Source of the DNA: Halorussus halophilus
GTDB taxonomy: Archaea > Halobacteriota > Halobacteria > Halobacteriales > Haladaptataceae
DNA: 64,000 nucleotides
Direction: 5' to 3'
NCBI RefSeq assembly: GCF_008831545.1
Contig: NZ_CP044523.1
Span: 3,100,001 to 3,164,000, forward strand
The position numbers and the translations under genes were made by a program. The stretch's first letter is position 1; the number at the start of each line of letters is the position of its first letter. Shown here one piece after another: positions 15,887 to 24,828 of the stretch. The notes below the pieces were generated by a model, which worked only from the letters and a program-made list of their open reading frames with translations, did not search any database and had not been told where the DNA came from.

Positions 15887-17698
15887 TCACACGCCCCAAA
15901 TCGCCGCGATGCCGACCGTCGTCACGACGGCGAAGACCAACTGCAGGGGCGTGCCGACCTTCACGTAGTCGGTGAACTTGTACCCGCCGGGACCATAGAC
16001 GAAGAGGTTCGTCTGGTAACCCACAGGCGTCATGAATGCCGTCGAGGCGGCGAACGTTACCGCCAGCACGAACGCGAAGGCGTTGGCATCGAGTTGTCTG
16101 GCCGCTTCGGCGGCGACCGGAATCATCAGCACGACGCTGGCGTTGTTGCTGACGATGTTCGTCAGAATCGCCGTCACGAGATAGAAGACCCCAAGAACGG
16201 CGACTGCGGGGAGGAAGTCTGCACTCGCGACTACGAGGTCCGCCAGCAGGTTCGCCGCGCCGGTCTGCTCCATGGCGATGCCGAGCGGAATGACGCCCGC
16301 GAGCAGGAAGATAACGTCCCACTCGACAGCGTCGTACACTTCCGGCGGTTTCAGCACGCCAGTGACGACCATGACCAGTGCGCCCGCGAGCGCGGAGACC
16401 ATGATAGGAAGAATGTTTAGTGCCGCAACCGCGACGACGGCGGCGACGATACCGATTGCGAGCGCGATTTTGCCCTCGCGGTAGTCGGGGCGCTCGATTT
16501 CTTGGGCGACGATAAAGTCGCGATTGACGTTCAGCCGAGAGATGCTCTCGGGCGTCGCCTGCACCAGCAAGGTGTCGCCGACTTGCAACTCGGTGTGGTC
16601 CATCCGTTTCCGGATGAGTTCGGGACCGCGACGGAGCGCGAGGACGGTGGCGTCGTAGCGGTCCCGGAAGTTCGCGGTTGCGAGCGTCTCGCCGACGAGC
16701 GAGGAGCGCGGCGAGATGACGACTTCGACGAGGCTTCGCTCGGTATCGTTGCCTTCTAACTCCTCGTCGCTCACGTCGAACTCCGAAATAAGCGAGAGAC
16801 CCTCGGCGTCGAGGAGTTCGACCAGCGTATCCCGGTCGGTTCGAACTGCGAAGATGTCGTCGGGGCGAATCTGTTTCGGGCGGAGCGGTTCGACGAACGT
16901 TTGGCCGTCGCGGATGAGTTGAACGAGGTCTACGTCGAGGTCGGTCTCCGTGAGTGCCTCGCCGACGGTCTGGCCGACGAGCGGGGAGTCTTCGCGGACG
17001 ACGACTTCCGTCAGGTAGTTCCCCATCTCGAACTCTTCGGTGAGGTCTTCTTTCGGCGGGATTCGTTCGGGGAGAAGCCACCGCCCGACGGTCATCAAAT
17101 AAACCGTGCCGATGACGGTGACGACGAGACCGAGACCGGTGAACTCGAACATCGAGAACGCGTGTAGTTCCGGGAAGACCTGCGGTTGGTCGGCGGCGAG
17201 TCGGGCCACGAGGTCGCTCGCGAGGATGTTGGTCGAGGTGCCGACGAGTGTCAACATGCCGCCGAACATCGACGCGTAGGACAGCGGAATGAGCAGTTTC
17301 GACGGCGATGTCTTGCCCTCGTGGGCGAGGTCGGTCACCATCGGCAACAGAATCGCCACCGCGGCGGTGTTGTTGATGAACCCCGAAATCGGCCCGACGA
17401 CGCCGATAGTCGCGCCGAGTTGCTTCGTCTCGTCGTCGCGGGTGAACGCCGCAATCTTCTGGCCGAGAATCTGGACCGCACCGGTTCGCTGGACGCCGTA
17501 GCTCAGGACGAACATCGCCAGTACCGTCACAGTCGCAGTGCTGGCGAATCCCGAAACGCCCTGTGCTGGCGTCACCTGCGTCCACGGTTCGAGCACCATC
17601 AGCGACACCATGATGCCGATAGCCGTGATGTCGATAGGAACCGGTTCCGTCGCAAACAGGACGAGCGCGACGAGGATAATGGCGAACACTACGAGCAT
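15887..17698 (-). CDS. SLC13/DASS-type anion transporter with two TrkA-C domains
   Basis: A membrane transporter of 603 residues. N- and C-terminal blocks of hydrophobic segments carry the DASS signatures FINNTAAVAILLP and LVGTSTNILA in the first half, and SNNASVVLMIPVA and VGYQTNLFVYGPGGY in the second. Two soluble RCK_C/TrkA-C regulatory domains lie between them, at about residues 222-297 and 321-388. Family members move Na+ or H+ with sulfate, phosphate, dicarboxylates or silicate-like anions. I take ATG 17698. The frame runs further upstream into the HalOD1 gene, so the longer version is unlikely; GTG 17737 is an alternative. Confidence 0.9.
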   Translation of the reverse strand: MLVVFAIILVALVLFATEPVPIDITAIGIMVSLMVLEPWTQVTPAQGVSGFASTATVTVLAMFVLSYGVQRTGAVQILGQKIAAFTRDDETKQLGATIGVVGPISGFINNTAAVAILLPMVTDLAHEGKTSPSKLLIPLSYASMFGGMLTLVGTSTNILASDLVARLAADQPQVFPELHAFSMFEFTGLGLVVTVIGTVYLMTVGRWLLPERIPPKEDLTEEFEMGNYLTEVVVREDSPLVGQTVGEALTETDLDVDLVQLIRDGQTFVEPLRPKQIRPDDIFAVRTDRDTLVELLDAEGLSLISEFDVSDEELEGNDTERSLVEVVISPRSSLVGETLATANFRDRYDATVLALRRGPELIRKRMDHTELQVGDTLLVQATPESISRLNVNRDFIVAQEIERPDYREGKIALAIGIVAAVVAVAALNILPIMVSALAGALVMVVTGVLKPPEVYDAVEWDVIFLLAGVIPLGIAMEQTGAANLLADLVVASADFLPAVAVLGVFYLVTAILTNIVSNNASVVLMIPVAAEAARQLDANAFAFVLAVTFAASTAFMTPVGYQTNLFVYGPGGYKFTDYVKVGTPLQLVFAVVTTVGIAAIWGV

Positions 17699-17820
17699 AC
17701 CCGTCGTCAACTCGGCGAGTACCACGAGCGTTACAACTCGGCGAACAGTCAAAAAGTGTGTGGGAACGAGGGACGGAGAAAGCGCGAGCGACAACGAGTC
17801 GAGAATCGAATGAGTAACTA

Positions 17821-18108
17821 CTATTCGAAGACAGTGACGAAACCGTCGCCGTCCACGATGACGGTGTACCCACCAGCAGTGAACTCGAACCGCCATCGCT
17901 CGCCGGACGGCCGGTGTTCGAACAGCGTCTCGACTGCCTCTAAATCTACAGATTCGTACAGACCGAGGTCTTCGCACATCGGGTCGATTTCTTCGACCGC
18001 CGCGATTGCGTCGATTATCGTTACACCGAGTGACGTGTCGTCGTCGTGTCGCGTCTCGTACAACGGTGCTGAAACACCGTATCCCACTTCAGTTTCTGCC
18101 GTACCCAT
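17821..18108 (-). CDS. Stand-alone HalOD1 output-domain protein
   Basis: A 95-residue acidic protein made of one HalOD1 domain: helix (IIDAIAAVEEIDP), LGLYESVDLEAVETLF, then strands ending in GYTVIVDGDGFVTVFE. HalOD1 occurs in haloarchaea either fused to response regulators or alone, and is thought to be an output or interaction module; the biochemical role is not known. A similar protein is at 50500-50826. Same strand as the SLC13 gene, 122 bases upstream, so cotranscription is possible. Confidence 0.85.
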   Translation of the reverse strand: MGTAETEVGYGVSAPLYETRHDDDTSLGVTIIDAIAAVEEIDPMCEDLGLYESVDLEAVETLFEHRPSGERWRFEFTAGGYTVIVDGDGFVTVFE

Positions 18109-18249
18109 TGACGCTGATTTTGGCCGAATGATATATTAATGTTGAGCAGACGAGCGTCAGACGTTCGTCAGAAAACGGGGTTGAGACCTGATATAGAAAG
18201 CATGAACTCGGCCCGAAAGCACGAGTTGCTCCGCGTCGCGCAGAGTCGC

Positions 18250-18414
18250 ATGGCACCCGAAAAATCGAACGAAACTACCGACGCAAACGACCAGCCTCGC
18301 GATACGTTCGAGTGTTCGAACTGCGGTTACCGAACCCAAGCGGAACACAACCCCGGCGACTGTCCCGAATGCGGCGGCGAGATGCAGAACATCAGTCGTG
18401 GACGCGATACGTAG
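18250..18414 (+). CDS. Small zinc-ribbon (rubrerythrin-like domain) protein
   Basis: A 54-residue protein with four cysteines in ECSNCGYR...DCPECGGE, a one-knuckle zinc or iron ribbon as in rubredoxin-like domains, followed by MQNISRGR. Haloarchaea have many such short proteins annotated as rubrerythrin-like. I use ATG 18250; ATG 18202, 16 codons upstream, is possible. It ends three bases before the convergent helicase gene. The role (electron transfer or protein/nucleic-acid binding) is not decided by sequence. Confidence 0.75.
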   Translation: MAPEKSNETTDANDQPRDTFECSNCGYRTQAEHNPGDCPECGGEMQNISRGRDT

Positions 18415-18417
18415 TGG

Positions 18418-20475
18418 TCACTCTTCGTCGCCGTACAGTTCGAGGTCGGCGACGATTTCGAACGGCGTCTTCTCCTTGCGGACGCCGTCCAGAATCCGGA
18501 ACGCCTCGTCCGGCGCGAGGAAGTGGGTGGTGACGACGCGGCCTAAGTCGGTCGGCGAAAGTCCCTCGATGAAGTCGTACTCAAGCAGTTTGCCGACTGC
18601 GTGTTTCGTCGGCACGTCGCCTATCATCCGGCCGTTGAGTCGCTTGGCTTGGGACCCACCAACAGTGAGGTTCGCCAAGGTTTCCTCGATAGCCGCACTC
18701 TCGTCGTAGAGGGTCTCGACGTTCTCCATCTCGCCTTTGAGGAGTTTGAACGCGACTTCGTCCTCGGTCATCTCCATGCTGTTGTGGTACGAGCAGTCGG
18801 GTTCGACGAGGACGTACACCTTCCCGCGGTCGTGGTAGTCCGGGCGTCCCGCGCGGCCGAGCATCTGGTGGAACTCCTGGACGGAGAGCCATTCTATACC
18901 CATCGCTAGCGTGTCGAAGACGACCTGCGAGGCCGGGAAGTCCACACCTGCGGCGAGCGCGGCAGTCGTCACGACTGCCGCCAAATCTTGGTCGGCGAAC
19001 ATGCGCTCGACCTTCTTCCGGCGGCCGTAGTCCAGTCCGGCGTGGTACGGCGCGGAACTGTACTCCAGTCTCCGGGAAATCTCGTGACAGCGCCGCCGCG
19101 AGTTCGTGAAGATGATGGTCTGGCCGCGGTAGTCCTTGGAAGATTTCCGGTCGTACTCGCGCCTGACCAGTTTGTTCTCGATTTCGGGCTTCTCTTGGCC
19201 GTCGGCGAAGGTGACGTGGCGTTCGAGCGGGACCGGGCGCTCTTCGAACTCCACGAGATTGGCTTCGAGTGACTTGGCGAGCGAACCGGGGTTCCCGACC
19301 GTCGCGGAGAGGTAGACCCATTGGGCACCGCCGTAGTCGTTCTGCTTCTTCGCTCGGGTCTCGCAGTAGTGTTTCAGGCGCGCGATGAGGCCGTCCAGAC
19401 GGTGACCGCGCTCCTGCTCTTTGAGCGTGTGCACCTCGTCGATGACGACGGTGCCGATGTCGCCCAAGTTTCTCCCTGTCCGAAGGGCGTGGTCGATGCC
19501 TTCGTAGGTCCCCACTATCACGTCCGCGCTCGGGTCGAAGGCGTGGCCGTCGTCGCGGACCCTGCTCGCGCCGACGCGAATCGTCACGTCCACGAGGTCG
19601 CCGTACTCGTCTTCGAAGTCCTCGTGCTTCTGGTTGGCAAGCGCGACGAGCGGCACCAAAAAGAGCATCTTGCCCTGTCCGTTCAGCACGCGGTCGATGC
19701 CGGTCATCTCGCCGACCAGCGTCTTGCCTGTCGCCGTCGCGCTCACGACCAACTGGTCGTCGCCGTCGAGCAGGCCGTTCTCCACCGCGAGGCTTTGCAC
19801 TGGAAGGAGTTCCTCGAACCGGCTTTCCAACAGGTTCTGGATACCGGGGTGGAGGTCTAAGTCGGGGACCGGAACGGGGTCCACGTCCTCGACGTTCGCG
19901 CTGATTTCGTCGAACTTCGTCAGGTCCGGGTCGAGTTGCCCTTTCAGCAGGTTCGTGATGCGTTCGAGGTCTTGGACCTCCAGCAAGAGGTCTTCGAGGC
20001 GGTCCTTGGCGGCCCGCGTCAAGTCGCCTTGGAAGGCGAGTTCTCGTTCCAGTTCCTCTTTCGCGCAGTCGGGGCAGATGTACTCCTTACCCGCGTCGAT
20101 TGCGGTGTCGGACGTAATCGGCGAGTAGTAGCCGTCGGAGGCGCAGAACCGACAAGTCCGGACTGCCTTCGCGTCCAGTTGGTAGCCGTCGAGCATCTCT
20201 TGGAACTCCTCGCGTGCTTGCTCGGAAGTCTGCTGTGAGATGCGGATGCGCTCGGCTCTGCGAGCGATTTCGATAAACTGGTCGGGACTCCGTGGCTCCT
20301 CGCTCGTTCCTTCGAGGACGCGGAACTTCGCCGGACGCGGCCCGGCGTTCGTCTCCTTGAGCTCTAGCTTCGCTTGCAACACGCGCTCCCGGTCTCGGTT
20401 CACGACTGCGACGTAGTCGCCGCTGACCGACTCGTGGAGGAACAGCGTATCGACCTGCGGGACCTGCTTTGACAC
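18418..20475 (-). CDS. DEAD/DEAH-box helicase, DUF5814 (Hel308-like) family
   Basis: A superfamily 2 ATPase of 685 residues. A haloarchaeal N-terminal region (DUF5814-type) holds a four-Cys zinc site, C108/C111 and C134/C137. The helicase core follows: Walker A ATATGKT (246-252), DEVH (346-349), SAT (YLSAT), TIIFTNSRRR (motif IV) and QMLGRAGRPD (motif VI). The core resembles Ski2/Hel308 helicases. Substrate and polarity are unknown; a DNA-repair or RNA-processing role is inferred from the family only. GTG start at 20475 (MSKQVPQVDTLFLHE). It is alone on its strand with 574 bases of non-coding DNA upstream. Confidence 0.9.
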   Translation of the reverse strand: MSKQVPQVDTLFLHESVSGDYVAVVNRDRERVLQAKLELKETNAGPRPAKFRVLEGTSEEPRSPDQFIEIARRAERIRISQQTSEQAREEFQEMLDGYQLDAKAVRTCRFCASDGYYSPITSDTAIDAGKEYICPDCAKEELERELAFQGDLTRAAKDRLEDLLLEVQDLERITNLLKGQLDPDLTKFDEISANVEDVDPVPVPDLDLHPGIQNLLESRFEELLPVQSLAVENGLLDGDDQLVVSATATGKTLVGEMTGIDRVLNGQGKMLFLVPLVALANQKHEDFEDEYGDLVDVTIRVGASRVRDDGHAFDPSADVIVGTYEGIDHALRTGRNLGDIGTVVIDEVHTLKEQERGHRLDGLIARLKHYCETRAKKQNDYGGAQWVYLSATVGNPGSLAKSLEANLVEFEERPVPLERHVTFADGQEKPEIENKLVRREYDRKSSKDYRGQTIIFTNSRRRCHEISRRLEYSSAPYHAGLDYGRRKKVERMFADQDLAAVVTTAALAAGVDFPASQVVFDTLAMGIEWLSVQEFHQMLGRAGRPDYHDRGKVYVLVEPDCSYHNSMEMTEDEVAFKLLKGEMENVETLYDESAAIEETLANLTVGGSQAKRLNGRMIGDVPTKHAVGKLLEYDFIEGLSPTDLGRVVTTHFLAPDEAFRILDGVRKEKTPFEIVADLELYGDEE

Positions 20476-21049
20476 GCTCGTGGGTAGTTGCTGGCGCTAT
20501 TTTAGCAATTCGGAATGGCGGTTGGTGTTCGGGAGTGCGTGGCGTTCGGAGGAGCGAGTTGGAAAGGGACAGAGCGACAGCGAGTAAGATGAGACCCCGG
20601 CGAAGCTAGCTACTCCCGATACCGAGGAGACCGCAACCGCACAGCACCGCCAACGCACGCGACTGCCACGTCCCTCTCCACCCGACTACGCGACTCGGAG
20701 TCGGAGGAAGCGACCGAAGGGAGCGAAGGGAGGCGTGTGGCTGAGGCGGTGCTGTGCGGGGGTGGTCTCCTTTGTGACGGCGTTCTGCGGTTCACCTAGG
20801 CTGTTCGACTGACAAATCGAGCAGTAACAGCGTTTGTCTTGCAATCAGCAACAACTGCGGACGATCAGGCCTCCCGGCTCAGAAAGAAGCGATCTCCCGC
20901 GACCTTTGTCGGAGGAAATGAGACAATAACCCAGTATAAGCTCAAAATAACGTCTTGAGACAGGAGTTATTCTCAGAATACCTTCCTACAACCGGCAAAT
21001 AACAAAGGCCGTCTCGGGGTAAGCGCGGGATGAACAGCGCATCGAAACC
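20476..21049. other. Long intergenic region with inverted repeats
   Basis: No supported gene lies in these 574 bases. Near 20947-20972 an imperfect palindrome has AATAAC and GTTATT arms around a GTCTTGAGAC core; it may be an operator for the small gene at 21050. The 20500-20800 part is GC-rich with simple Ala/Arg/Ser-like shadow frames only. Confidence 0.4.
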
Positions 21050-21223
21050 ATGAGAGGGCGTCACAATCAACGATTACCCGGGCGGTTCGACGACGAAGTG
21101 CAACTCGAAATCGAAGACAGCGAGGACGGACGACCGATAGTCCGGATACAGGACCGTTCGGTACCGGAGGCGTGGATTTCGGCAAAGATAGACGCCGTCG
21201 TCTCGCTTCCGGAGTGCGAGTAG
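21050..21223 (+). CDS. 57-residue acidic haloarchaeal protein
   Basis: ATG 21050 to TAG 21223 encodes 57 residues, acidic overall, with a PIVRIQDRSVPEAWISA core. Small haloarchaeal proteins with a similar 'value-then-AWI-then-acidic-end' layout are common and uncharacterised. Codon third positions are mixed, with several non-C/G. It stands alone between the helicase and the convergent cupin gene, with a possible palindromic operator upstream. Function unknown. Confidence 0.6.
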   Translation: MRGRHNQRLPGRFDDEVQLEIEDSEDGRPIVRIQDRSVPEAWISAKIDAVVSLPECE

Positions 21224-21229
21224 TTTCTC

Positions 21230-21604
21230 CTACTCCAGCAGTTCTATCTCGTCGTTACCGTTGGGAACCGCACAGAGGAAGGCACCAGCGTCGTCTCCCT
21301 CGTTGCGGTACCAGTGGACGACACCCGCCGGAATGAGTAGCGAGTCGCCCGCGCTGACGGTGTACTCCTCTCCATCAATTCCCACGACGTACTCGCCTTC
21401 GAGGACGTACTGTTCGTGTTCGACTTCGTTGGTGTGCTTCGGTACTTCCGCACCTGCGTCCAGTTCGAACCGCCGAATTGCGAAGTGGGGCGCGCCCTGC
21501 TCCTCGGAGATGAGGACGCCCTTCGACATGCCCTCCGCGGCACCGACCGACTCGTACTCGATGTCGTCTGCGCGTCGCACCAGTGGCTTGGGTGTCTGGC
21601 TCAT
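21230..21604 (-). CDS. Cupin-domain protein
   Basis: A 124-residue single cupin. The first motif, with metal-ligand histidines, is KHTNEVEHEQYVLEGE; the second is AGDSLLIPAGVVHWYRN. Such small cupins bind Mn/Fe/Zn or a sugar or amino-acid ligand and may be isomerases, dioxygenases or sensors. I start at ATG 21604 (MSQTPKPLVRRADD), the normal length; the frame extends into the TnpB gene upstream without family match. The stop is six bases from the convergent 57-residue gene. Confidence 0.87.
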   Translation of the reverse strand: MSQTPKPLVRRADDIEYESVGAAEGMSKGVLISEEQGAPHFAIRRFELDAGAEVPKHTNEVEHEQYVLEGEYVVGIDGEEYTVSAGDSLLIPAGVVHWYRNEGDDAGAFLCAVPNGNDEIELLE

Positions 21605-21635
21605 ACACCTCGCTACGAACGGCGGGTACAAAAAG

Positions 21636-22847
21636 TCAATCAGACCGCGGTGCGTCCGTGAGTTCCGCGTACGGCGTGAATCCGTCGTTGGGACTGATGA
21701 GACCCGAGCGAAGCGCGCAGGCCGACGCACCGAGACCACGGGAGGAGAGCGGGCCACGGCGCACACACCGGAACGCGATGTTCTTCGCGGCGTTGTAGTC
21801 GTCGTTGGCCGAGGCTTCGCACTTCAGGCACTCGAACTGCCCCTCGTCCAGATTTCGGTTTTCCGGGTGGGTAAAGCCACACTCCATGCAGCGTTGGCTC
21901 GTGTACTCCGGATTGACTTGCACGACCGAGATGTCGCGCGCTGCGGCGCGGTACTCTACCAGCGAGAGCAGTTGGGAGAACAGCCACTCGTGGAACGGGT
22001 CTGCTTCGGGCAGGATGTCTACGACCTCACTCAGTTCGCCGAACGCGACGAGTTGGCAGTCGTACTGCTCGGCTTCGTCCACGATGCCGTTCGCCACCTC
22101 GTGGAGTCGTCCGCGGACGAACTGGTCCACGCTGTAGCCTGCTTGCTTCAGCGTGCGCGAGGCGCTCCGCGTTCCGGTCGCCGAAAGCGACGCCCGGACT
22201 TGCTCGAACTGCTCGCGGCGGTGGTTCAGTTCGCCCGCCGAAAAGAATCGGGCGGTACTCGTCACCGCGAGGTTCTCGACGCCCAAATCGACGCCCAAGA
22301 CGGTCGCGCCCTCTGTCGGTGGTTCGACTTCCGGGCGCGGCGTGCGGAATCCCAAATGCAGGACGAACTCGCCGTCGCGATAGTGGAGGGTGCTCTTGGC
22401 GGGTTCCCACTGCTCGTCGTCTAGAAACTGCGCTTGATAGCCACCGTCGGCTGAAAGCGAGAGGTCACAACGCACGCGTTCGTCGGTCGTCGTCAGACTG
22501 ACCGTCCGGTCGTCGAAAACGGTCATCGTCCGGGTGTCGAACGTGACCGACGGGCTCGTAAACTCCGGTTTCGAGCCGTCTCGGTCCTGTGCACGCTTGA
22601 TAGCCTCCGCGGCTCGATGAGTCGCCAACACGACGTGCTGGCTCCCGAGCGTCGTCTCCTCGCGGAGCGTGTCGTAGGCGAGTTGCTGTACTTCGCTCCG
22701 GGTGTGACAGACACCCCACGCCTCGTTGACCGCGAGTTGACAGCCGCGTTTCCACTCTTCGATAAGTCCGCGAAGCCGCTCCGCTTCTGCGGGTCCGACA
22801 GAGAGACCGGTAACCGCCGTCCGTCTGAAATACTCGGTGTCCGCCAC
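21636..22847 (-). CDS. tnpB: TnpB-family RNA-guided nuclease-like protein, altered RuvC-II
   Basis: A 403-residue OrfB/TnpB protein of the haloarchaeal IS200/IS605 type. RuvC-I is GVDLGVENLAV (Asp187). The zinc finger is C320/C323...C340/C343 (CMECGF, CLKC). RuvC-III is NDDYNAAKNI (Asp350). At the RuvC-II site related proteins read AFEDL; here it is VAFGELSEV, so Gly270 replaces the catalytic Glu and Glu271 replaces the next Asp. The frame is intact and full-length. No TnpA gene and no obvious element ends were found. It may be a nuclease-weak or nuclease-dead domesticated copy, or Glu271 may substitute for the lost residue. Confidence 0.9.
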   Translation of the reverse strand: MADTEYFRRTAVTGLSVGPAEAERLRGLIEEWKRGCQLAVNEAWGVCHTRSEVQQLAYDTLREETTLGSQHVVLATHRAAEAIKRAQDRDGSKPEFTSPSVTFDTRTMTVFDDRTVSLTTTDERVRCDLSLSADGGYQAQFLDDEQWEPAKSTLHYRDGEFVLHLGFRTPRPEVEPPTEGATVLGVDLGVENLAVTSTARFFSAGELNHRREQFEQVRASLSATGTRSASRTLKQAGYSVDQFVRGRLHEVANGIVDEAEQYDCQLVAFGELSEVVDILPEADPFHEWLFSQLLSLVEYRAAARDISVVQVNPEYTSQRCMECGFTHPENRNLDEGQFECLKCEASANDDYNAAKNIAFRCVRRGPLSSRGLGASACALRSGLISPNDGFTPYAELTDAPRSD

Positions 22848-23165
22848 GGTATACGTCCATGTCTCAGGTGGGGTCTTGAATACTTTGGGTTAGAAGGTGG
22901 TACGTCAGACTGTCTCTCGCCGGACGACGAGAGTCGAGAGAGAATCGAACGACTCGAAAACCGCTATCCTGAAAGCCACTGCGTTCTAGAGGTGCGAGAT
23001 ATCGACCACCCAGCCTCCAAGCTCTTCTGACACGTGCTGGGTGCGGTAGGACGCTTCGAGACAGTTCGAGGCAGTTCGGCGTTCGAGAGAGCCACCCAAA
23101 TCGTCACACCGCGACCCCCCAAATCACCACGCACCCTTAAGATACTTCCAACAGTAGAGGGGAGT
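22848..23165. other. Intergenic region with possible element end and gene remnant
   Basis: Between TnpB and the protease gene (318 bases). The plus-strand frame ending at 23030 reads like coding sequence for about 50 codons (acidic, with ESRERIERLEN) but has no usable start, so it may be the 3' remnant of a gene. The last 50 bases before 23166 contain a TATA-like ccttaagatac, about 30 bases ahead of the protease ATG. Confidence 0.4.
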
Positions 23166-24335
23166 ATGAGGAGCTTCACGGTCGGTCGAGCGTTCGGTAT
23201 TCCCATCAAACTCGACCTGACGTTCCTGCTGATACTCCCTATCTTCGCGTGGATTATCGGCTCACAGGTCGGCCAGTGGGTCGATATCCTCAACCTACTC
23301 TGGGGAATCGACCTCCAAAACGGGACACTCACGGCAGGACCGATGCCGTGGATACTGGGCGCAGTCTCGGCCATCGGACTGTTCGCTGGCGTCGTGTTGC
23401 ACGAACTCGGCCACTCGCTGGTGGCGATGCGCTACGGCTTCCCCATCAACTCCATCACGCTGTGGATTTTCGGCGGCATCGCTCAACTCACCGACCAACC
23501 AGAAGACTGGCGACAGGAACTCGCCATCGCCATCGCCGGACCGGCTGTCAGCATCGCGCTGGGCGTCGTCTCGTACGTGTTCGCGCTGTTCCTGATTCCC
23601 AACGGATTTCCGACGGCGAGGTTCATCTTCGGCTATCTCGCGCTGATGAACCTCGTCCTCGCGGCGTTCAACCTCCTGCCGGGCTTCCCGATGGACGGCG
23701 GACGAGTCCTTCGAGCACTGCTGGCGCGCAATCGGTCGTTCGCCGACGCGACCCGAACCGCCGCCGAAGTCGGGAAGATGTTCGCCGTCCTGCTCGGCCT
23801 GTTCGGCCTGTTGCAGTTCAACATCATCCTCATCGGTATCGCGTTCTTCATCTACATCGGCGCGACGAGCGAGGCCCAACAGACGGTGATGTCCACGGCG
23901 TTTCGCGACGTGCGCGTGCGCGACGTGATGACCTCGACTACCGACCTCGACGTCGTCTCGCCGGACACGTCGATCGCGGACCTCTTCGAGACGATGTTCC
24001 GCCAGCGACACACTGGCTATCCGGTCTTAGACGACGGCCGACTCGTCGGCATGATAACGCTGGAGGACGCCCGCGAGGTGCCACAGGTCGAGCGCGACGC
24101 CTACCGAGTCGAAGACGTGATGACCACCGACCTGAAGACGATTCCAGCGGCCGGCGACGCCATCTCGGCCTTCGAGAAGCTCCAACAGCACGGCATCGGT
24201 CGGCTGCTCGTCATCGACGCTGACGGCGAACTCGCGGGCATCATCTCGCGGACAGACCTGCTGACTGCCTTCGACATTATCCAGAAGAGTGGCCGCATGG
24301 AAGAGGTTACGCCGGTCGAGAAGCCTTCGCAGTAA
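23166..24335 (+). CDS. Site-2 protease family (M50) metalloprotease with CBS pair
   Basis: An intramembrane zinc protease of 389 residues. HELGH (VVLHELGHSLVA) in the third hydrophobic region and NLLPGFPMDGGRVLRA provide the zinc ligands. About six membrane segments are followed by two CBS domains in the C-terminal 130 residues (VRDVMTSTTDLDVV and VEDVMTTDLKTI), which usually bind adenine nucleotides. Such enzymes cut membrane-anchored regulators or signal-peptide remnants. ATG 23166 is chosen over the longer frame because MRSFTVGRAFGIPIKLD is the conserved start. It follows a TATA-like box at about 30 bases, giving an almost leaderless mRNA. Confidence 0.92.
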   Translation: MRSFTVGRAFGIPIKLDLTFLLILPIFAWIIGSQVGQWVDILNLLWGIDLQNGTLTAGPMPWILGAVSAIGLFAGVVLHELGHSLVAMRYGFPINSITLWIFGGIAQLTDQPEDWRQELAIAIAGPAVSIALGVVSYVFALFLIPNGFPTARFIFGYLALMNLVLAAFNLLPGFPMDGGRVLRALLARNRSFADATRTAAEVGKMFAVLLGLFGLLQFNIILIGIAFFIYIGATSEAQQTVMSTAFRDVRVRDVMTSTTDLDVVSPDTSIADLFETMFRQRHTGYPVLDDGRLVGMITLEDAREVPQVERDAYRVEDVMTTDLKTIPAAGDAISAFEKLQQHGIGRLLVIDADGELAGIISRTDLLTAFDIIQKSGRMEEVTPVEKPSQ

Positions 24336-24392
24336 CGGCGTTAGTCGAGGAGCGACGGCACTGGTCACACTTGGATGCGTACCTGAGAACCA

Positions 24393-24416
24393 ACGCGCGG
24401 GGAGTTCCCCGCGCGT
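24393..24416. terminator. 11-bp GC-rich perfect hairpin
   Basis: Arms 24393-24403 (acgcgcgggga) and 24406-24416 are exact inverted copies with a two-base centre. It lies 58 bases after the protease stop. Archaeal terminators are usually T-rich, so this may instead be a repeat or part of an element end. Confidence 0.4.
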
Positions 24417-24539
24417 GGTGCAGTCCTGAAAGGAGATAGCGAGAATCGACGGCGTCCCGAAATGAGAACTTTCGTGGGAGGTTTGGTGACACGTTGATGA
24501 GATGCCAGCCCATCACCAGCGCCTCCGGCTACGTCGGGG

Positions 24540-24698
24540 GTGGCCGTGCGTTGCACGCTCTGCGCCCGAGCCGCCGGGCGCACTTCGGTCTATGCCGACC
24601 AACCACTTTGTTATGGACTCTATTATCGGGAACAGGACGTGTTTGAGTATGTTCATAAGACGGCCGGAACGGTTTCGTGGACGCGTGAAATGGTTTAA
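24540..24698 (+). CDS. Possible 52-residue Cys-containing small protein
   Basis: GTG 24540 to TAA 24698. The predicted protein has CTLCARAA near its start, then PLCYGLYYREQDVFEYV and a conserved-looking end KTAGTVSWTREMV. The layout is that of a small zinc-binding protein that lost or moved its fourth Cys. GC is lower than in neighbours and third-position bias is only moderate. A degraded gene or a horizontally acquired small protein are both possible. The remaining bases to 24828 are AT-rich (ttaacatattatattttt near 24695) with no gene seen. Confidence 0.35.
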   Translation: MAVRCTLCARAAGRTSVYADQPLCYGLYYREQDVFEYVHKTAGTVSWTREMV

Positions 24699-24828
24699 CA
24701 TATTATATTTTTGCGTAAGTAGTTGCCTAACTCCCGACCGTGAGAAGCAAAGAGCAGGGTTGAGAGGACCTTCGGCGTGAAACAGTCAGCAGACAACGAG
24801 AAGGGGAGTAAAACGAACCCGTCGCCAG

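Noticed and set aside
15828-17873. Long minus-strand open frame of 681 codons inside the SLC13 gene
   Set aside because: Arg/Pro/His-rich shadow frame typical of high-GC DNA; the overlapping frame encodes a clear SLC13 transporter.
21604-22900. Complete IS200/IS605 element with TnpA
   Set aside because: No Y1 transposase gene and no clear terminal hairpins or target motif were found; only TnpB is supported.
24502-24780. 92-codon plus-strand frame
   Set aside because: It reads Arg/Pro-rich then changes composition. The overlapping 52-codon frame has better Cys motifs and codon pattern.
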